Shown one piece after another: positions 24,740 to 34,354 of a stretch of 64,000 nt of DNA (within the stretch, counting starts at the first letter, position 1; every line of letters begins with the position of its first letter). The stretch covers positions 2,852,001-2,916,000 of the forward strand of contig NZ_CP118270.1 in NCBI RefSeq assembly GCF_028771845.1. The letters are read 5' to 3'. Under the pieces are notes generated by a model. The model was not told where the DNA came from, did not search any database, and saw only the letters and a program-made list of their open reading frames with translations. This DNA is from Paenibacillus marchantiae (GTDB lineage: Bacteria > Bacillota > Bacilli > Paenibacillales > Paenibacillaceae). The position numbers and the translations under genes were made by a program.

Positions 24740-26347
24740 TTAATGTTGGTCTCGGTACTCTTGCGGCGTGACGCCAAACTGGCGCTTGAACACTTTGATA
24801 AAATAAGCCGGGTCCATATATCCAATCTCCATGCTGATTTCATATACTTTTTTGGTGGTCGTAACCAGCTTGTGACAGGCCCGATCCATGCGCAGGCGCG
24901 AGATATAATCACTGATGCCTTCACCCGTTTCGATCTTATAGATCTTGGACAAATGGGTTGGATGCAGATTAACATGATCGGCCAGTACACGCAAAGAAAC
25001 ATCCAGATGCAGGTTTTTATCTGTAAAATCCTGAATCTTCTTCACATACTCGGAACGGATGTCCTTGATCTCGTTGGACGTGCCTTCCTTGAGTTTGCTG
25101 AGTACACTAAGCGACCATTTGCGCAGTTTACTGATCGTGGTAAAAGCTTCTCCGCTCTGCAACCACTCGATATCGTCACCCATTAAATTGGCCAAAGTTA
25201 GCTTGTTACGGTGTGCGAGATTGGTGAACGAAGCCGTAATTAGAAATCCAGCCTCCATACAATGCTCCCACGATTCCGACCATTTCTCATCCAGCTCCGC
25301 ACAGACGGCTAGTATTTTTTCTTCTGCCGTATCCCATTGACCACTCTCTAACAGATGAATGAAAGTGGGCGGGGTATACAGGACATCCAGCGGGCCTTGT
25401 GCCGACGGAGTCTCCACATTACTGACCCTCATCACGAATTCACGCTCGTCCCCGACAATTTGCCGGAAATAAGCGGAGGCCTGCCGAAAACGATCATATA
25501 GCTGATCTGGAAACGCGAACCATTCGGTAATGACGATGGAAAGGGAACCCTTCAGAAACTGCTTAACTTTGGACTGAAGCTGTACAGAAAGCTTCTCCAG
25601 TATGGTTTCTTTGCCAATGTCGGTGTCGTTCACTTTCAGTTGAAGCAGAAACACCAGATATCCATGCTCCTCCTTCACGCCCCACACTTCCATAAACTCA
25701 CCCATAATTTCTTCCGCCATATTGATGACCGCATATTCAAGCAAGGTTTGATCATTGTTGTCGTATTGCCCGAATTCTTCTTCCATACGTACAAGCATTA
25801 ATGCGCAATCCCCGGCGTGGAAGGGCAGATCGTAATTTGCAAGTTTCCGTGCCCACTCGCTGGAGGCAATTCGATGTCCCTGCAAAGCCTCAAGCAGCAG
25901 TCGACCCCGCAAATGTGGCAGGTTCTCCCGCAGGGTAAACTGGGTACGTTTCAGTGAACTTACGAGTTCCCATTCGGTATTTAATTGATCGATGGCCTTC
26001 TGAACGGCTCCCATCAATTCATCGTCTGTTGGCGGCTTCAGCAAGTAATCGACGGCCTCGAACTGGATTGCTTTTTTGGCGTAATCGAATTCGGAATGTC
26101 CCGATAAAAGAATACACTTTATTTTTTTGTCACGGACTCTGATCCGTTCGATCAGTTCAATACCTGTCATTTCGGGCATTTGAATATCCGAGATTACAAT
26201 ATCTATAGGGTGCGTATCGATCAGTTGAAGTGCTTCGTGTGCCGAGTATGCTTTGTGCACCTGTTCGATCCCCAGCGTATGCCAGGGTTTGGTCATGGAC
26301 AGGTTATCTACCCAGTGTGCTTCATCGTCTACGATGATCATTTGCAT
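24740..26347 (-). CDS. YesN-type response regulator with AraC DNA-binding domain
   Basis: About 535 residues. The receiver domain (1-120) has the acidic pair in VDDEA, phospho-acceptor Asp54 in VISDIQMPEMTG and the conserved ILLSGHSEF. A long central region follows, then a C-terminal AraC domain (about 435-535) with ISRLRMDRACHKLV and IGYMDPAYFIKVFKRQFG. ATG 26347 is chosen over 26386 because AAGGGAG lies 10 nt upstream. It pairs with the YesM-type kinase on the same strand and probably activates the transporter genes when the sugar is sensed. Confidence 0.9.
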   Translation of the reverse strand: MQMIIVDDEAHWVDNLSMTKPWHTLGIEQVHKAYSAHEALQLIDTHPIDIVISDIQMPEMTGIELIERIRVRDKKIKCILLSGHSEFDYAKKAIQFEAVDYLLKPPTDDELMGAVQKAIDQLNTEWELVSSLKRTQFTLRENLPHLRGRLLLEALQGHRIASSEWARKLANYDLPFHAGDCALMLVRMEEEFGQYDNNDQTLLEYAVINMAEEIMGEFMEVWGVKEEHGYLVFLLQLKVNDTDIGKETILEKLSVQLQSKVKQFLKGSLSIVITEWFAFPDQLYDRFRQASAYFRQIVGDEREFVMRVSNVETPSAQGPLDVLYTPPTFIHLLESGQWDTAEEKILAVCAELDEKWSESWEHCMEAGFLITASFTNLAHRNKLTLANLMGDDIEWLQSGEAFTTISKLRKWSLSVLSKLKEGTSNEIKDIRSEYVKKIQDFTDKNLHLDVSLRVLADHVNLHPTHLSKIYKIETGEGISDYISRLRMDRACHKLVTTTKKVYEISMEIGYMDPAYFIKVFKRQFGVTPQEYRDQH

Positions 26348-26511
26348 GTTGTATTGTCTCCCTTGGTGGTTGGTATATAAGGCCAATAATTAAAATCAAA
26401 GGATACGTGAATTGAACAAAGTCGCTACGGATTTGAAGGGTTCTTTCGATCGCTGTTCAAGCCCCATTTTCTGAATTAGATGATTATAAGGTTAAAATGG
26501 TGCTTGAAAGG

Positions 26512-26733
26512 CGAACACTTCGTTTCTACAGAATCCCTTCAATCCTTCGCTTGGTTCACATGTACTCTAACCATTTATTTTAAACAAGGCCTTATATAAA
26601 GGTGGAATTGTAATAATGGCGGAGCCTATGCCCCTATTCATCCTTCTTTCAAAAAAGGCTTTAATGCGGGTACTTCCGAACACTTCGTTTCTTCAGGTTT
26701 TTTCTGTCCTCTGCGTTCACGTGTAAATGGTTC
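26512..26733. repeat. Duplicated motif between the response-regulator and kinase genes
   Basis: The 425-bp gap 26348-26772 has no gene but carries two related copies: CGAACACTTCGTTTCT at 26513-26528 and again at 26677-26692. Each is followed by [AT]CAG, then a T/C-rich stretch, GGTTCAC or GCGTTCAC, and a [TC]GTGTA-like end. Each copy is about 55-60 bp and they are 164 bp apart. They could be regulator sites or decayed repeats. Confidence 0.5.
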
Positions 26734-26772
26734 GTTCAAAATTATATAGTCAAATTATCGTTAGTATCGATA

Positions 26773-28581
26773 TCAATTATTATCGGTATTTCCTTTATCG
26801 GAATCAGTATCCTCTTTCGGGATCTCCCAGACCATCTCGGTTCGGAATCCGCCGAGAGGGGATGGGCCGAATAGAAGGTAGGATTGATTACCGAATAAAT
26901 GCATGATTCGCTGATTCGTGTTCCAGAGGCCACAGCCCATTTCCTCCTGCAGCGGCTGCTGCATTTTCAGATTCAACGCCTCCAACAGATCCGGGCTCAA
27001 GCCGGGTCCGTCGTCATCGATGTAAATTTTACAGAACCCGTTCGAGCTCTCGCCCGTAATTCGAATTTCGCCGGATGAATACGACTTCGCCACGCCATGA
27101 ATGACGGAATTCTCCACAATGGGTTGAAGCATTAATCGTGGTACCGACTGGGCTAGCATATCCTCAGGGATGTCGATATGGTATTCAATTCTGCCATTAC
27201 GCAGCTTCTGGATATCCAAATAGTTGACGAGCAGATTGATTTCTTCTTTTAGAGAAGATGTCTCCCGCTCCACTCGTGTCGTATAACGATAGTAGGCACT
27301 GAGGTTATGCGCCATAGAGACGACGGCTTGCTCGTCCTTCATCTGGGCCATGTTGATGATATAGCCAAGACAGTTATATAGAAAATGAGGATTAATCTGC
27401 GCCTGTAACTGTTTCAGCGTAGCTTCCTTAGCCCTGATTTTTTCCTGGAACACGTTCTCGATCAGGTCTTGAATCTGATGTGACATATCATTGAATCGAT
27501 GGAACAAAAATGAGAATTCATTCTGATCCTTGCTATGCAAACGGACGGAATAATCTCCGCGCTGCACGCGGCGTAAGCCCTGGATCAGCTTTTTGATCGG
27601 ATATTGAATGTTTCGATATAACAGGATCGAAGCGGAAATGCCCACCACAAACAGCAAAATCATAAAGAGATAGAACATGTTCCGACTGAGCGAGATCGGC
27701 TGCAGAATCTGATAGAGTGGAACCACGTCGACCAAATGCCAATCCAGATAGGACGATTTCACCGAGCTCACCAGGTACTTTTTCCCGTTCAGCTTGACGA
27801 CATCCTGTGTGGTATCCTCTGACGAGTGTTCATCCAGATAACGAATGAGTTCTTCCGATAGCTGCTTGTCTGCACTACGGTTCAGAATGGGCGAATTTCC
27901 TTTGTGATAAAAGAAGGGATCACCTTGTCCACCTTCCTTATACGTATCCAGCATGTTCTGAATATTCTCATAACTGAAGCTGGCTTCAATCACCAGATTG
28001 CTTCCCGTCAACATGCCCGGCTGGGCCAAGGAATCCGTAAAGAACCAGTAAAAGGATTTCAGATCCTCTTTGGACTCAGCACCATCACCGTATGTCCATT
28101 GTCCGCTCATATTTCTTTTCAGGTAATCCTCATCATACCCGGTTGTTCTATTATAGTTGGCAATGACATCTTGATTCTGTTGTGAATGCACAGCGTATCG
28201 AGTAGGCCATATATCGGTAACACCGGATTGAAGCATCAGCTTTTCCTGAATGACATATCGGGTCTGCATCTTGTCATATCGATCATTCCATATGTTCAAG
28301 CCATTAAATGCTCTGACATTGGGATCTCTCGAAAGAATAAGACTGAAATCCATCATCTGATTAATACGGGAATCGATCTGACTGGATAAAAACGTAAGCT
28401 GCTTCGTATTGGAGACCTGTAGCTCTTTGCTTACAACATCATAAGTGACGTTGTTGGAGTAAGTATTCATGATAATAATGGGGATGAACATGACCACAAT
28501 TAAACAGTTTATTTTGGCAAACAAACTAAACCGGGATCTAGACGTTCTTCCAAATGATATAAAGCGCTTCCATATATTCAT
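26773..28581 (-). CDS. YesM-type sensor histidine kinase
   Basis: About 602 residues: N-terminal membrane helix (about 20-40), a large extracellular sensor region, a second helix near residue 300, a HAMP linker, the phospho-acceptor motif INPHFLYNCL, and an HATPase domain with DDGPGLSP. This is the LytS/YesM class of extracytoplasmic sugar sensors. ATG at 28581 is chosen because AAGGAG lies 6 nt upstream. The kinase and the permease operon share the 170-bp divergent promoter region 28582-28751. Confidence 0.9.
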   Translation of the reverse strand: MNIWKRFISFGRTSRSRFSLFAKINCLIVVMFIPIIIMNTYSNNVTYDVVSKELQVSNTKQLTFLSSQIDSRINQMMDFSLILSRDPNVRAFNGLNIWNDRYDKMQTRYVIQEKLMLQSGVTDIWPTRYAVHSQQNQDVIANYNRTTGYDEDYLKRNMSGQWTYGDGAESKEDLKSFYWFFTDSLAQPGMLTGSNLVIEASFSYENIQNMLDTYKEGGQGDPFFYHKGNSPILNRSADKQLSEELIRYLDEHSSEDTTQDVVKLNGKKYLVSSVKSSYLDWHLVDVVPLYQILQPISLSRNMFYLFMILLFVVGISASILLYRNIQYPIKKLIQGLRRVQRGDYSVRLHSKDQNEFSFLFHRFNDMSHQIQDLIENVFQEKIRAKEATLKQLQAQINPHFLYNCLGYIINMAQMKDEQAVVSMAHNLSAYYRYTTRVERETSSLKEEINLLVNYLDIQKLRNGRIEYHIDIPEDMLAQSVPRLMLQPIVENSVIHGVAKSYSSGEIRITGESSNGFCKIYIDDDGPGLSPDLLEALNLKMQQPLQEEMGCGLWNTNQRIMHLFGNQSYLLFGPSPLGGFRTEMVWEIPKEDTDSDKGNTDNN

Positions 28582-28751
28582 AAATGTCTCCTTCAAATTC
28601 GTGTGTAAACAACCTCTTCAAATGATGTTCCTAACAAAACACTATCAAGCCTAACAATGTTATATAGTCAGACCTGAGAAATGCCTGATACTATTTATAG
28701 CAGAGATCCCCATTACACACAAAAACTTTTTTTTGGGAACAGGAGCGCGCT

Positions 28752-29714
28752 ATGGAGGCTAATATGGAAGCTAACCGTGTACCTCAGGCGGACATTGGGA
28801 GCAAGCCGAACAGAAAAACAAAAAAACGCTATAAACAACCATGGATTCTGCACTTGATGGTGTTGCCGGCGGCCATTATGGTCTTTATTTTTTCGTATAT
28901 TCCGATGTCCGGGATTCTTATGGCATTTCAAGACTATAAACCTGCACTTGGTTTTTTCGATTCCGAATGGGTCGGACTGAAGCATTTCAGATACATGTGG
29001 GAAAATGATTATTTCCTGCAAATTACGTGGAATACGCTGTTTTTTGCCTGTTCCAAGATCATCATGAACCTAATTATTCCGTTTGTCTTCGCCTTGTTGC
29101 TTAATGAGGTACGGAAGATTGCACTGAAAAGAACGATTCAAACGCTCGTATATTTGCCGCACTTTTTGTCTTGGGTTACACTGTCAGGCATTCTGATCGA
29201 CATTCTAGCGCAGACGGGTATTATCAATCAGTTCTTAGTCTCCGTATTCGGTATTAAGCCAATATTCTTTCTGGGGGATGGCAGCTGGTTCCGGTTTACG
29301 ATTATTGCGAGTGATGTCTGGAAAGAGTTTGGATTCAATACGATCATCTTCCTCGCGGCACTGTCTGGCATTAACCCTGCACTGTATGAAGCAGCTGAAG
29401 TGGATGGGGCGGGACGGTGGAAGCAAACGATGTATATTACCATCCCGGCACTTATTCCGATTGGGATCGTCATTGCAACCCTGGCACTGGGTAATGTGCT
29501 CAACGCCAACTTTGACCAGATCTTTAACTTATATAGTCCATTGATTTATCAGCAAGGTGATATTATAGATACGTTTGTGTATAGAGAAGGTCTGTTAAGT
29601 GGGCAGTTCAGTTTCGCTACCGCCGTGAATCTGTTCAAGTCGGTCATTAGTTTGATCCTGATTGTGATCTCCTACCGACTGGCTTACCGATTCGCCGGAT
29701 ACCGAATTTTCTAG
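28752..29714 (+). CDS. ABC transporter sugar permease (LplB-like)
   Basis: A 320-residue inner-membrane protein with about six helices and the EAA loop EAAEVDGAGRWKQTMYITIP that contacts the ATPase. A positively charged N-terminal stretch precedes the first helix. The family transports oligosaccharides with the LplC-type partner encoded next. AGGAG lies 6 nt before the ATG. Transcribed away from the yesM-like gene. Confidence 0.9.
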   Translation: MEANMEANRVPQADIGSKPNRKTKKRYKQPWILHLMVLPAAIMVFIFSYIPMSGILMAFQDYKPALGFFDSEWVGLKHFRYMWENDYFLQITWNTLFFACSKIIMNLIIPFVFALLLNEVRKIALKRTIQTLVYLPHFLSWVTLSGILIDILAQTGIINQFLVSVFGIKPIFFLGDGSWFRFTIIASDVWKEFGFNTIIFLAALSGINPALYEAAEVDGAGRWKQTMYITIPALIPIGIVIATLALGNVLNANFDQIFNLYSPLIYQQGDIIDTFVYREGLLSGQFSFATAVNLFKSVISLILIVISYRLAYRFAGYRIF

Positions 29715-29729
29715 AAAGGATGAAGAGCC

Positions 29730-30602
29730 ATGTATCATAAAACGATGCCTTACCGCATATTCAGCATATTCAACAATGTGTTACTGACCATCCTTTCGCT
29801 GCTCTGCTTGCTGCCGTTGTATCACTTGCTCATGGTATCACTGAGCGCATCTGCTCCTGCCAATGCTGGACTGGTGACGTTCTGGCCGATTGGTTTTACA
29901 CTGGAGGCGTATGCCAAGACGTTTGTCAATACCAATTTCCTCTCCTCCTTGTGGGTGTCCATACAGCGGACGGTACTTGGAACGGGGCTTGCGTTAATCG
30001 TGAATACGATTGCAGCCTATGCGCTCTCCAAGGAGACGCGGGTGTTCCGTGCACGCAACATCTATCTGTGGTATTTTGTCATCACGATGCTGTTCAGTGG
30101 TGGCCTCATTCCGGGGTATATCCTGATTCTGAAGCTGGGATTGATGAATACATTACTCGCCTTGATCCTGCCGGGATTGGTTGCGGTGTTCAACATTATT
30201 CTGCTGCTGAATTTCTTCCGTACTGTACCGAAGGATCTGGAGGAAGCTGCATTTATTGATGGGGCAGGGCACTTGCAGACATTTATCAAAATCTATCTGC
30301 CCGTCTCCGTACCTGTCATTGCAACGGTTTCCCTCTTCATGATGGTCGGACATTGGAACTCGTACTTTGACGGGATTATCTACATCCGTGATGCAGAAAA
30401 GCTGCCATTGGCAACATTTATGCAGACGATCATCGTCCAGGCTGATATGTCGAAGCTCGACCCGGAAGTGGTTGCAAACCTATCCCAACGGACCATACGG
30501 GCTTCGCAGATCTTTATCAGCGCACTGCCGATCCTGCTTGTGTATCCGTTCCTGCAACGTTATTTTGTAACGGGGATCGTAGTTGGTGCTGTGAAGGAGT
30601 AG
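29730..30602 (+). CDS. ABC transporter sugar permease (LplC-like)
   Basis: A 290-residue inner-membrane protein with six predicted helices and the EAA loop EEAAFIDGAGHLQTFIKIYL. It ends with the QRYFVTGIVVGAVKE tail typical of this MalG-like family. Gap of 15 nt to the first permease, with ribosome binding site AAGGATGAAGAG. A terminator follows, so the two permeases form one unit. Confidence 0.9.
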   Translation: MYHKTMPYRIFSIFNNVLLTILSLLCLLPLYHLLMVSLSASAPANAGLVTFWPIGFTLEAYAKTFVNTNFLSSLWVSIQRTVLGTGLALIVNTIAAYALSKETRVFRARNIYLWYFVITMLFSGGLIPGYILILKLGLMNTLLALILPGLVAVFNIILLLNFFRTVPKDLEEAAFIDGAGHLQTFIKIYLPVSVPVIATVSLFMMVGHWNSYFDGIIYIRDAEKLPLATFMQTIIVQADMSKLDPEVVANLSQRTIRASQIFISALPILLVYPFLQRYFVTGIVVGAVKE

Positions 30603-30652
30603 AGTCGAGTAGTGGTACGAATAGGTGTGGAAAAGGAGCTGCTGAACTGGTG

Positions 30653-30681
30653 GAAGGCCAGGGAGGTGGCTTCTTTTTTTG
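30653..30681 (+). terminator. Terminator of the permease unit
   Basis: GAAGGCCA pairs with TGGCTTC around GGGAGG with one bulged G, followed by TTTTTTT. The region 30682-30886 is AT-rich with no gene. Confidence 0.7.
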
Positions 30682-30886
30682 CGTGGATAAAGAATTGCAC
30701 ATATGTAGTGAATTACCTTTATTTGAATAAAATGGTATGATAGAAACAATGAAATAGATATCCTTTTTCATTTATATAGAGTTGTGTACGAAGTGCAGAA
30801 GTTATGATGGTTACCCTTAAAAATTTTCCAAATAATAGATTATCCCAACGTAGATCTCATGCTTTTGCGTGAAAGGAGAAATATCA

Positions 30887-31468
30887 ATGATTCAAAACCA
30901 TAACTCATGGTCTGTTTGTATATCCAGTGATTTTGAATTGAACTTTATGATCTATGTAGCGAGTACGTATGGCCTTCTTAAAGAGGACATCAATGAGAAT
31001 ATTCTATGGCCATCCCGGCAAATGGTAGAATCAGATGAACTTCATCAAAAACTTGAAATACAATGGAAATGGTTCTGGGATCGCAGCATTAACCAAAAGG
31101 CGCATAAAAATAATCATCATGTATCATTTGTGCTAGGACTGCCCGACTTTGAGTTAGTTGAACAACATGAATTAAGGGAGGTATTGGTTCATTTATGGCC
31201 ATCCTTTAGGCAGTGGTGGTACATGCCAGCGGGCGGGCAAGCTGCAATGAATTACTGGGAAGGAACACCTAACCTTATACGTTATGTTCAAGAATTTGAA
31301 GATGAAGTGGGTAGAAAAATTAAACCGTTTCACTTGAATATGGATTTAATCTATAACGGTCCCAATGAGCCGATTGAAGTAACGGAAGAATACATTATTA
31401 TGCCAATCAAAATTGAATATTTAATGAAGAGGGATTGGTGGATCAGTAGATTTAAAGAACGATATTAA
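30887..31468 (+). CDS. Hypothetical soluble protein
   Basis: About 193 residues, no signal peptide, rich in Trp and His (WKWFWDRSINQKAHKNNHH, WPSFRQWWYMPAGGQAAM). No family recognised. ATG 30887 has AAAGGAG 8 nt upstream; a GTG at 30869 would overlap that site. The surrounding G/C content is close to the core genome. Confidence 0.6.
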   Translation: MIQNHNSWSVCISSDFELNFMIYVASTYGLLKEDINENILWPSRQMVESDELHQKLEIQWKWFWDRSINQKAHKNNHHVSFVLGLPDFELVEQHELREVLVHLWPSFRQWWYMPAGGQAAMNYWEGTPNLIRYVQEFEDEVGRKIKPFHLNMDLIYNGPNEPIEVTEEYIIMPIKIEYLMKRDWWISRFKERY

Positions 31469-31469
31469 G

Positions 31470-31583
31470 AACGTAAACATAACTCTGGAGTTGATGGATT
31501 ACGCACATACAACCTATCTGAGTAACCATGGCATCATCGATCTTAGCATGCTGGTGAAGTTTCTTCTTTCGACAGTAAAATAA
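31470..31583 (+). pseudogene. C-terminal gene remnant
   Basis: A frame with no start codon gives the helical tail LELMDYAHTTYLSNHGIIDL and a stop at 31581-31583. It begins directly after the previous stop, has no ribosome binding site, and reads as the end of a lost gene; the family is not recognised. Confidence 0.3.
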
Positions 31584-31589
31584 TGAATG

Positions 31590-31633
31590 ACACAAATGTA
31601 GGGTCGCTCTTCGGAGCGACCCTACATTTGTGT
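31590..31633 (+). terminator. Strong terminator with UUCG tetraloop
   Basis: A perfect 20-bp stem (31590-31609 with 31614-31633) is closed by C(TTCG)G, the very stable UUCG tetraloop, and followed by TTTT. Confidence 0.9.
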
Positions 31634-31762
31634 TTTAAAGGGTAGTTGTTCTTAAACTCGAGAGATTAGCGTGATGGTTAACGTGATTTATTTTCACAAA
31701 AAAGGCTTCAAGCCACCGAACTTACAACAAAACTTCAGACCTCATATAGGGGAGTAATACCG

Positions 31763-32350
31763 TTATGGAGTCGGGATAGCGTTATCATAATTTAGTCCCA
31801 ACTGATACGCCTGTTTCAGAAGTGCCTCATAATGCTCAGGCTGCGCATCCAACGTTTCATATAAAAATTCAACGCTCGACTGGGGCACGCCGCAGTAATT
31901 GGCAATACCCACATTGAGCAGATTCGTGATTGATTCATCATAGTTTCGCTTCTGCATCTGTTCTTCCGTCACGCCCGCAAGAGCAATCCATAACATCTGC
32001 TGATGATGAAGCTTGTTCGAGCCGTAGGCAAACCCGTTGTTCATGACACGATCCACATACCCTTTCAGCATGGCTGGCAGATGCCACCACCAGAGAGGAA
32101 ACACAAAAGCGACAGCATCGTGCTTCTTCAATCGCTCGATCTCCGCTTCTATCTCAGGGGAGAAAACCTGATGTTCCTTGGTAAAGTCAGGTTCATCTAT
32201 GCCTTGGAGAACAGGGTTGAAGCCAATGCCATGCAAATCCAATATCTCAAAATCGTGACCAGCCTCGGCAAGGCCCTGCACGAAATGCTCGGTAACCTGG
32301 AAGGTCAGGGAATCTTTTCTCGAATGCGACACAACGACTAATACATTCAT
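31763..32350 (-). CDS. NAD(P)H oxidoreductase, MdaB/NQO1-type flavodoxin fold
   Basis: About 195 residues from ATG 32350 (MNVLVVVSHSRKDSLTF), which has AAAGGTAG 11 nt upstream; a longer open frame to 32479 has no support. Motifs are the flavin phosphate loop (SHSRKDSLTF), FVFPLWWWHLPAMLKGYVDR and NNGFAYG, as in the flavodoxin_2 family of two-electron quinone reductases. The HxlR regulator encoded divergently probably controls it, as with other electrophile-responsive reductase/HxlR pairs. Confidence 0.85.
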   Translation of the reverse strand: MNVLVVVSHSRKDSLTFQVTEHFVQGLAEAGHDFEILDLHGIGFNPVLQGIDEPDFTKEHQVFSPEIEAEIERLKKHDAVAFVFPLWWWHLPAMLKGYVDRVMNNGFAYGSNKLHHQQMLWIALAGVTEEQMQKRNYDESITNLLNVGIANYCGVPQSSVEFLYETLDAQPEHYEALLKQAYQLGLNYDNAIPTP

Positions 32351-32445
32351 CTTATCTTTCACTACCTTTCTGCATTGCTGTCTTGTAGCCATGAATCGCT
32401 GGCTGATGCTATTATAAACAGGTATGAAAACATCTGGAAGTACGC

Positions 32446-32493
32446 ACTTTGATGTTCTATAGGAAGAATGATGTGCCATAGGAACATCAAAGT
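32446..32493. promoter_or_regulatory. Inverted repeat in the oxidoreductase/HxlR divergent region
   Basis: ACTTTGATGTTC (32446-32457) and GAACATCAAAGT (32482-32493) are a perfect 12-bp inverted pair, 24 nt apart, with GTAC close outside each. Inside lie the repeated CTATAGGAA and CATAGGAAC. It sits between the two divergent genes, where an HxlR operator would be expected. Confidence 0.55.
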
Positions 32494-32597
32494 ACCCTGA
32501 ATCACTGCCTCGAAATGGAGTTCAAATAACGAAACGAAGAGAAGTAAGAGGGTTATGATTTTACCTCGGCAACAGCTTGATGAAGGAGGGATAAAAG

Positions 32598-32984
32598 TTG
32601 ACGGAACATGGAAAAACGAGCACTCCAAAGAAATATAAAGTCGGCGTGGAGGCGGCCTTGGAAGTGATGGGCGGGAAGTGGAAGCCTTTGATTATTTATC
32701 ATTTGATGACCGGACGGAAACGCACGTCGGAGCTTCGAAGATTGATACCGGACATTACGCAGAAGATGCTGACAACACAGCTCAGAGGTCTGGAAAAGGA
32801 CGAGATTGTACAGCGCAAGGTATATTCGGAGGTACCTCCCAAAGTGGAATATGAGTTGACGGACTACGGCTGGGGACTCAAGCCCGCCCTGGACCATTTA
32901 TGTTATTGGGGAGAAGAGCACCTTGAAAAGGTTCACGGGGATAAGTTCAAGGTGTTGGAGGAGTTTGACTCTCCAGAGTATTGA
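32598..32984 (+). CDS. HxlR-family transcriptional regulator
   Basis: A 128-residue winged-helix protein: ALEVMGGKWKPLIIYHL, RTSELRRLIPDITQKMLTTQ and RKVYSEVPPKVEYELT are standard HxlR motifs. There is no N-terminal Cys of the YodB/HypR redox type; the only Cys is near the C-terminus (HLCYWGEEH). TTG start with AAGGAGG upstream. Divergent from the MdaB-like oxidoreductase, which it probably controls through the inverted repeat between them. Confidence 0.85.
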   Translation: MTEHGKTSTPKKYKVGVEAALEVMGGKWKPLIIYHLMTGRKRTSELRRLIPDITQKMLTTQLRGLEKDEIVQRKVYSEVPPKVEYELTDYGWGLKPALDHLCYWGEEHLEKVHGDKFKVLEEFDSPEY

Positions 32985-33152
32985 AGAGGCGAACCTGGTC
33001 CAGTTAAATAAAGGATCATCGCGTAATCGCAAATGTTGGTGATTTGTGATTGAAATGAGCCGGAGAAAAAAGGGGGTGAGAAGTTGAATGTATTAAAAGT
33101 AATATAAAAAATTAGAAATTCGTAGATTCTTTAATGGAGAGGTGTGAGTAGT

Positions 33153-34274
33153 ATGATTAACAATGAATATTATGTAAAGCTTAATCAAGATGCACAAGAA
33201 CATTATCAGTTCTACAAACAACAAGCAGAAGCACTGGTAGATAGAAGAGAATATACGACCAGTAAACGTTATGACATTTCGCCGTATTGGTATGCGCGCC
33301 AAGGTGAAATTCCTGGAGATATCTCAGATGAAGAGACGGATACATATTATGAGTTTGATGAAGAAGGCAGAATACGAATTTTGGCCTGCGACGATTTAAT
33401 TGATGGCTACACCTACGTTACATATGCAGATGGTGTAATAACGACAAGAACGTATGTCGATGGCGAATTAGACTCAGTCAAGGAATATCTGACACAAGAC
33501 GGGTTAGTCTGTCGGTCAGTGGAGTATTTTACTCGATTCAATAAATTAGAGTATGAAGACTATATCTATGAAGGCAACAGACTTGTGGAAGTATACCAAC
33601 CTCAATACGAAAATAATGATTATTTTGTTCACCTTCTTCGAACGTATTTCGAATATGATGAGCAAGGTGTTCTCCTGCGTGTGTTAGATGGGACCCAAGG
33701 TGTGATCTACGTGCTGATGTCATCCGAAGAAGTCTTCGTGCTCCGGGAATCTGTGAAAAAAGGACTCATTCTGGCCTTGAAAGAAATTGTTGGTGCTCTT
33801 TGTGAGAAACAATCAAACAAAACATATTGTTTTCTCTCAATTTACTTACATGATGAAGTTCATACGGTTTATTCACCTATTTTTCACCCAGGCTGGCAAG
33901 AGGTAAGGGAAGAGCAAATAGAAGAAAAAGATGAGGACGAAGATTATTATTACAGGATCTGGAGTTCAGGTGAGCATCCTGTGAACGATCAACAAGAACT
34001 TATGGATCATGATTTAATTCAGAAGCTTAGAACTCTTATTATGTATTGGCGTAGCATCGGTGATTGGTGGGAGGAAGGCATGAGCTTGTGGAAGGAAGTC
34101 GCGTATGACCTCAATGAAACGACGAATTGGTCTGCTTACTCAGGACTTACGGAAAACTTTGTTGTGTTCGTCGAATGGAAGGCAATGGATGTGATGAATG
34201 GAGATTTGCAAGAAAGCATCCCTTCAGCCAAGTTAGAAGTTTTACAATCAGAAGGCATAGCGCCACGAATTTAA
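33153..34274 (+). CDS. Hypothetical acidic protein with YD-like repeats
   Basis: About 373 residues, soluble and very acidic. The N-terminal part has repeated Y-x-[FY]-D-x-x-G strands (YYEFDEEGRIRI, YTYVTYADGVITTRTY, YFEYDEQGVLL) like short RHS/YD repeats. The C-terminal half has DEDEDYYYRIW and many Trp residues. No family recognised. ATG 33153 has GAGAGGTG 8 nt upstream; 33144 is only an overlapping GTG. Confidence 0.6.
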   Translation: MINNEYYVKLNQDAQEHYQFYKQQAEALVDRREYTTSKRYDISPYWYARQGEIPGDISDEETDTYYEFDEEGRIRILACDDLIDGYTYVTYADGVITTRTYVDGELDSVKEYLTQDGLVCRSVEYFTRFNKLEYEDYIYEGNRLVEVYQPQYENNDYFVHLLRTYFEYDEQGVLLRVLDGTQGVIYVLMSSEEVFVLRESVKKGLILALKEIVGALCEKQSNKTYCFLSIYLHDEVHTVYSPIFHPGWQEVREEQIEEKDEDEDYYYRIWSSGEHPVNDQQELMDHDLIQKLRTLIMYWRSIGDWWEEGMSLWKEVAYDLNETTNWSAYSGLTENFVVFVEWKAMDVMNGDLQESIPSAKLEVLQSEGIAPRI

Positions 34275-34354
34275 GATATCAATAAGTGATTTGGGAGGGA
34301 TAGCTTATCAAATATAAGACTACATATCCACGGGCCAAGTGGAATTTAATCGTT

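Noticed and set aside
33080..33108. Seven-codon leader peptide after GGGGGTGAG
   Set aside because: Ribosome binding site followed by a TTG start and a very short frame, but nothing links it to the next gene.
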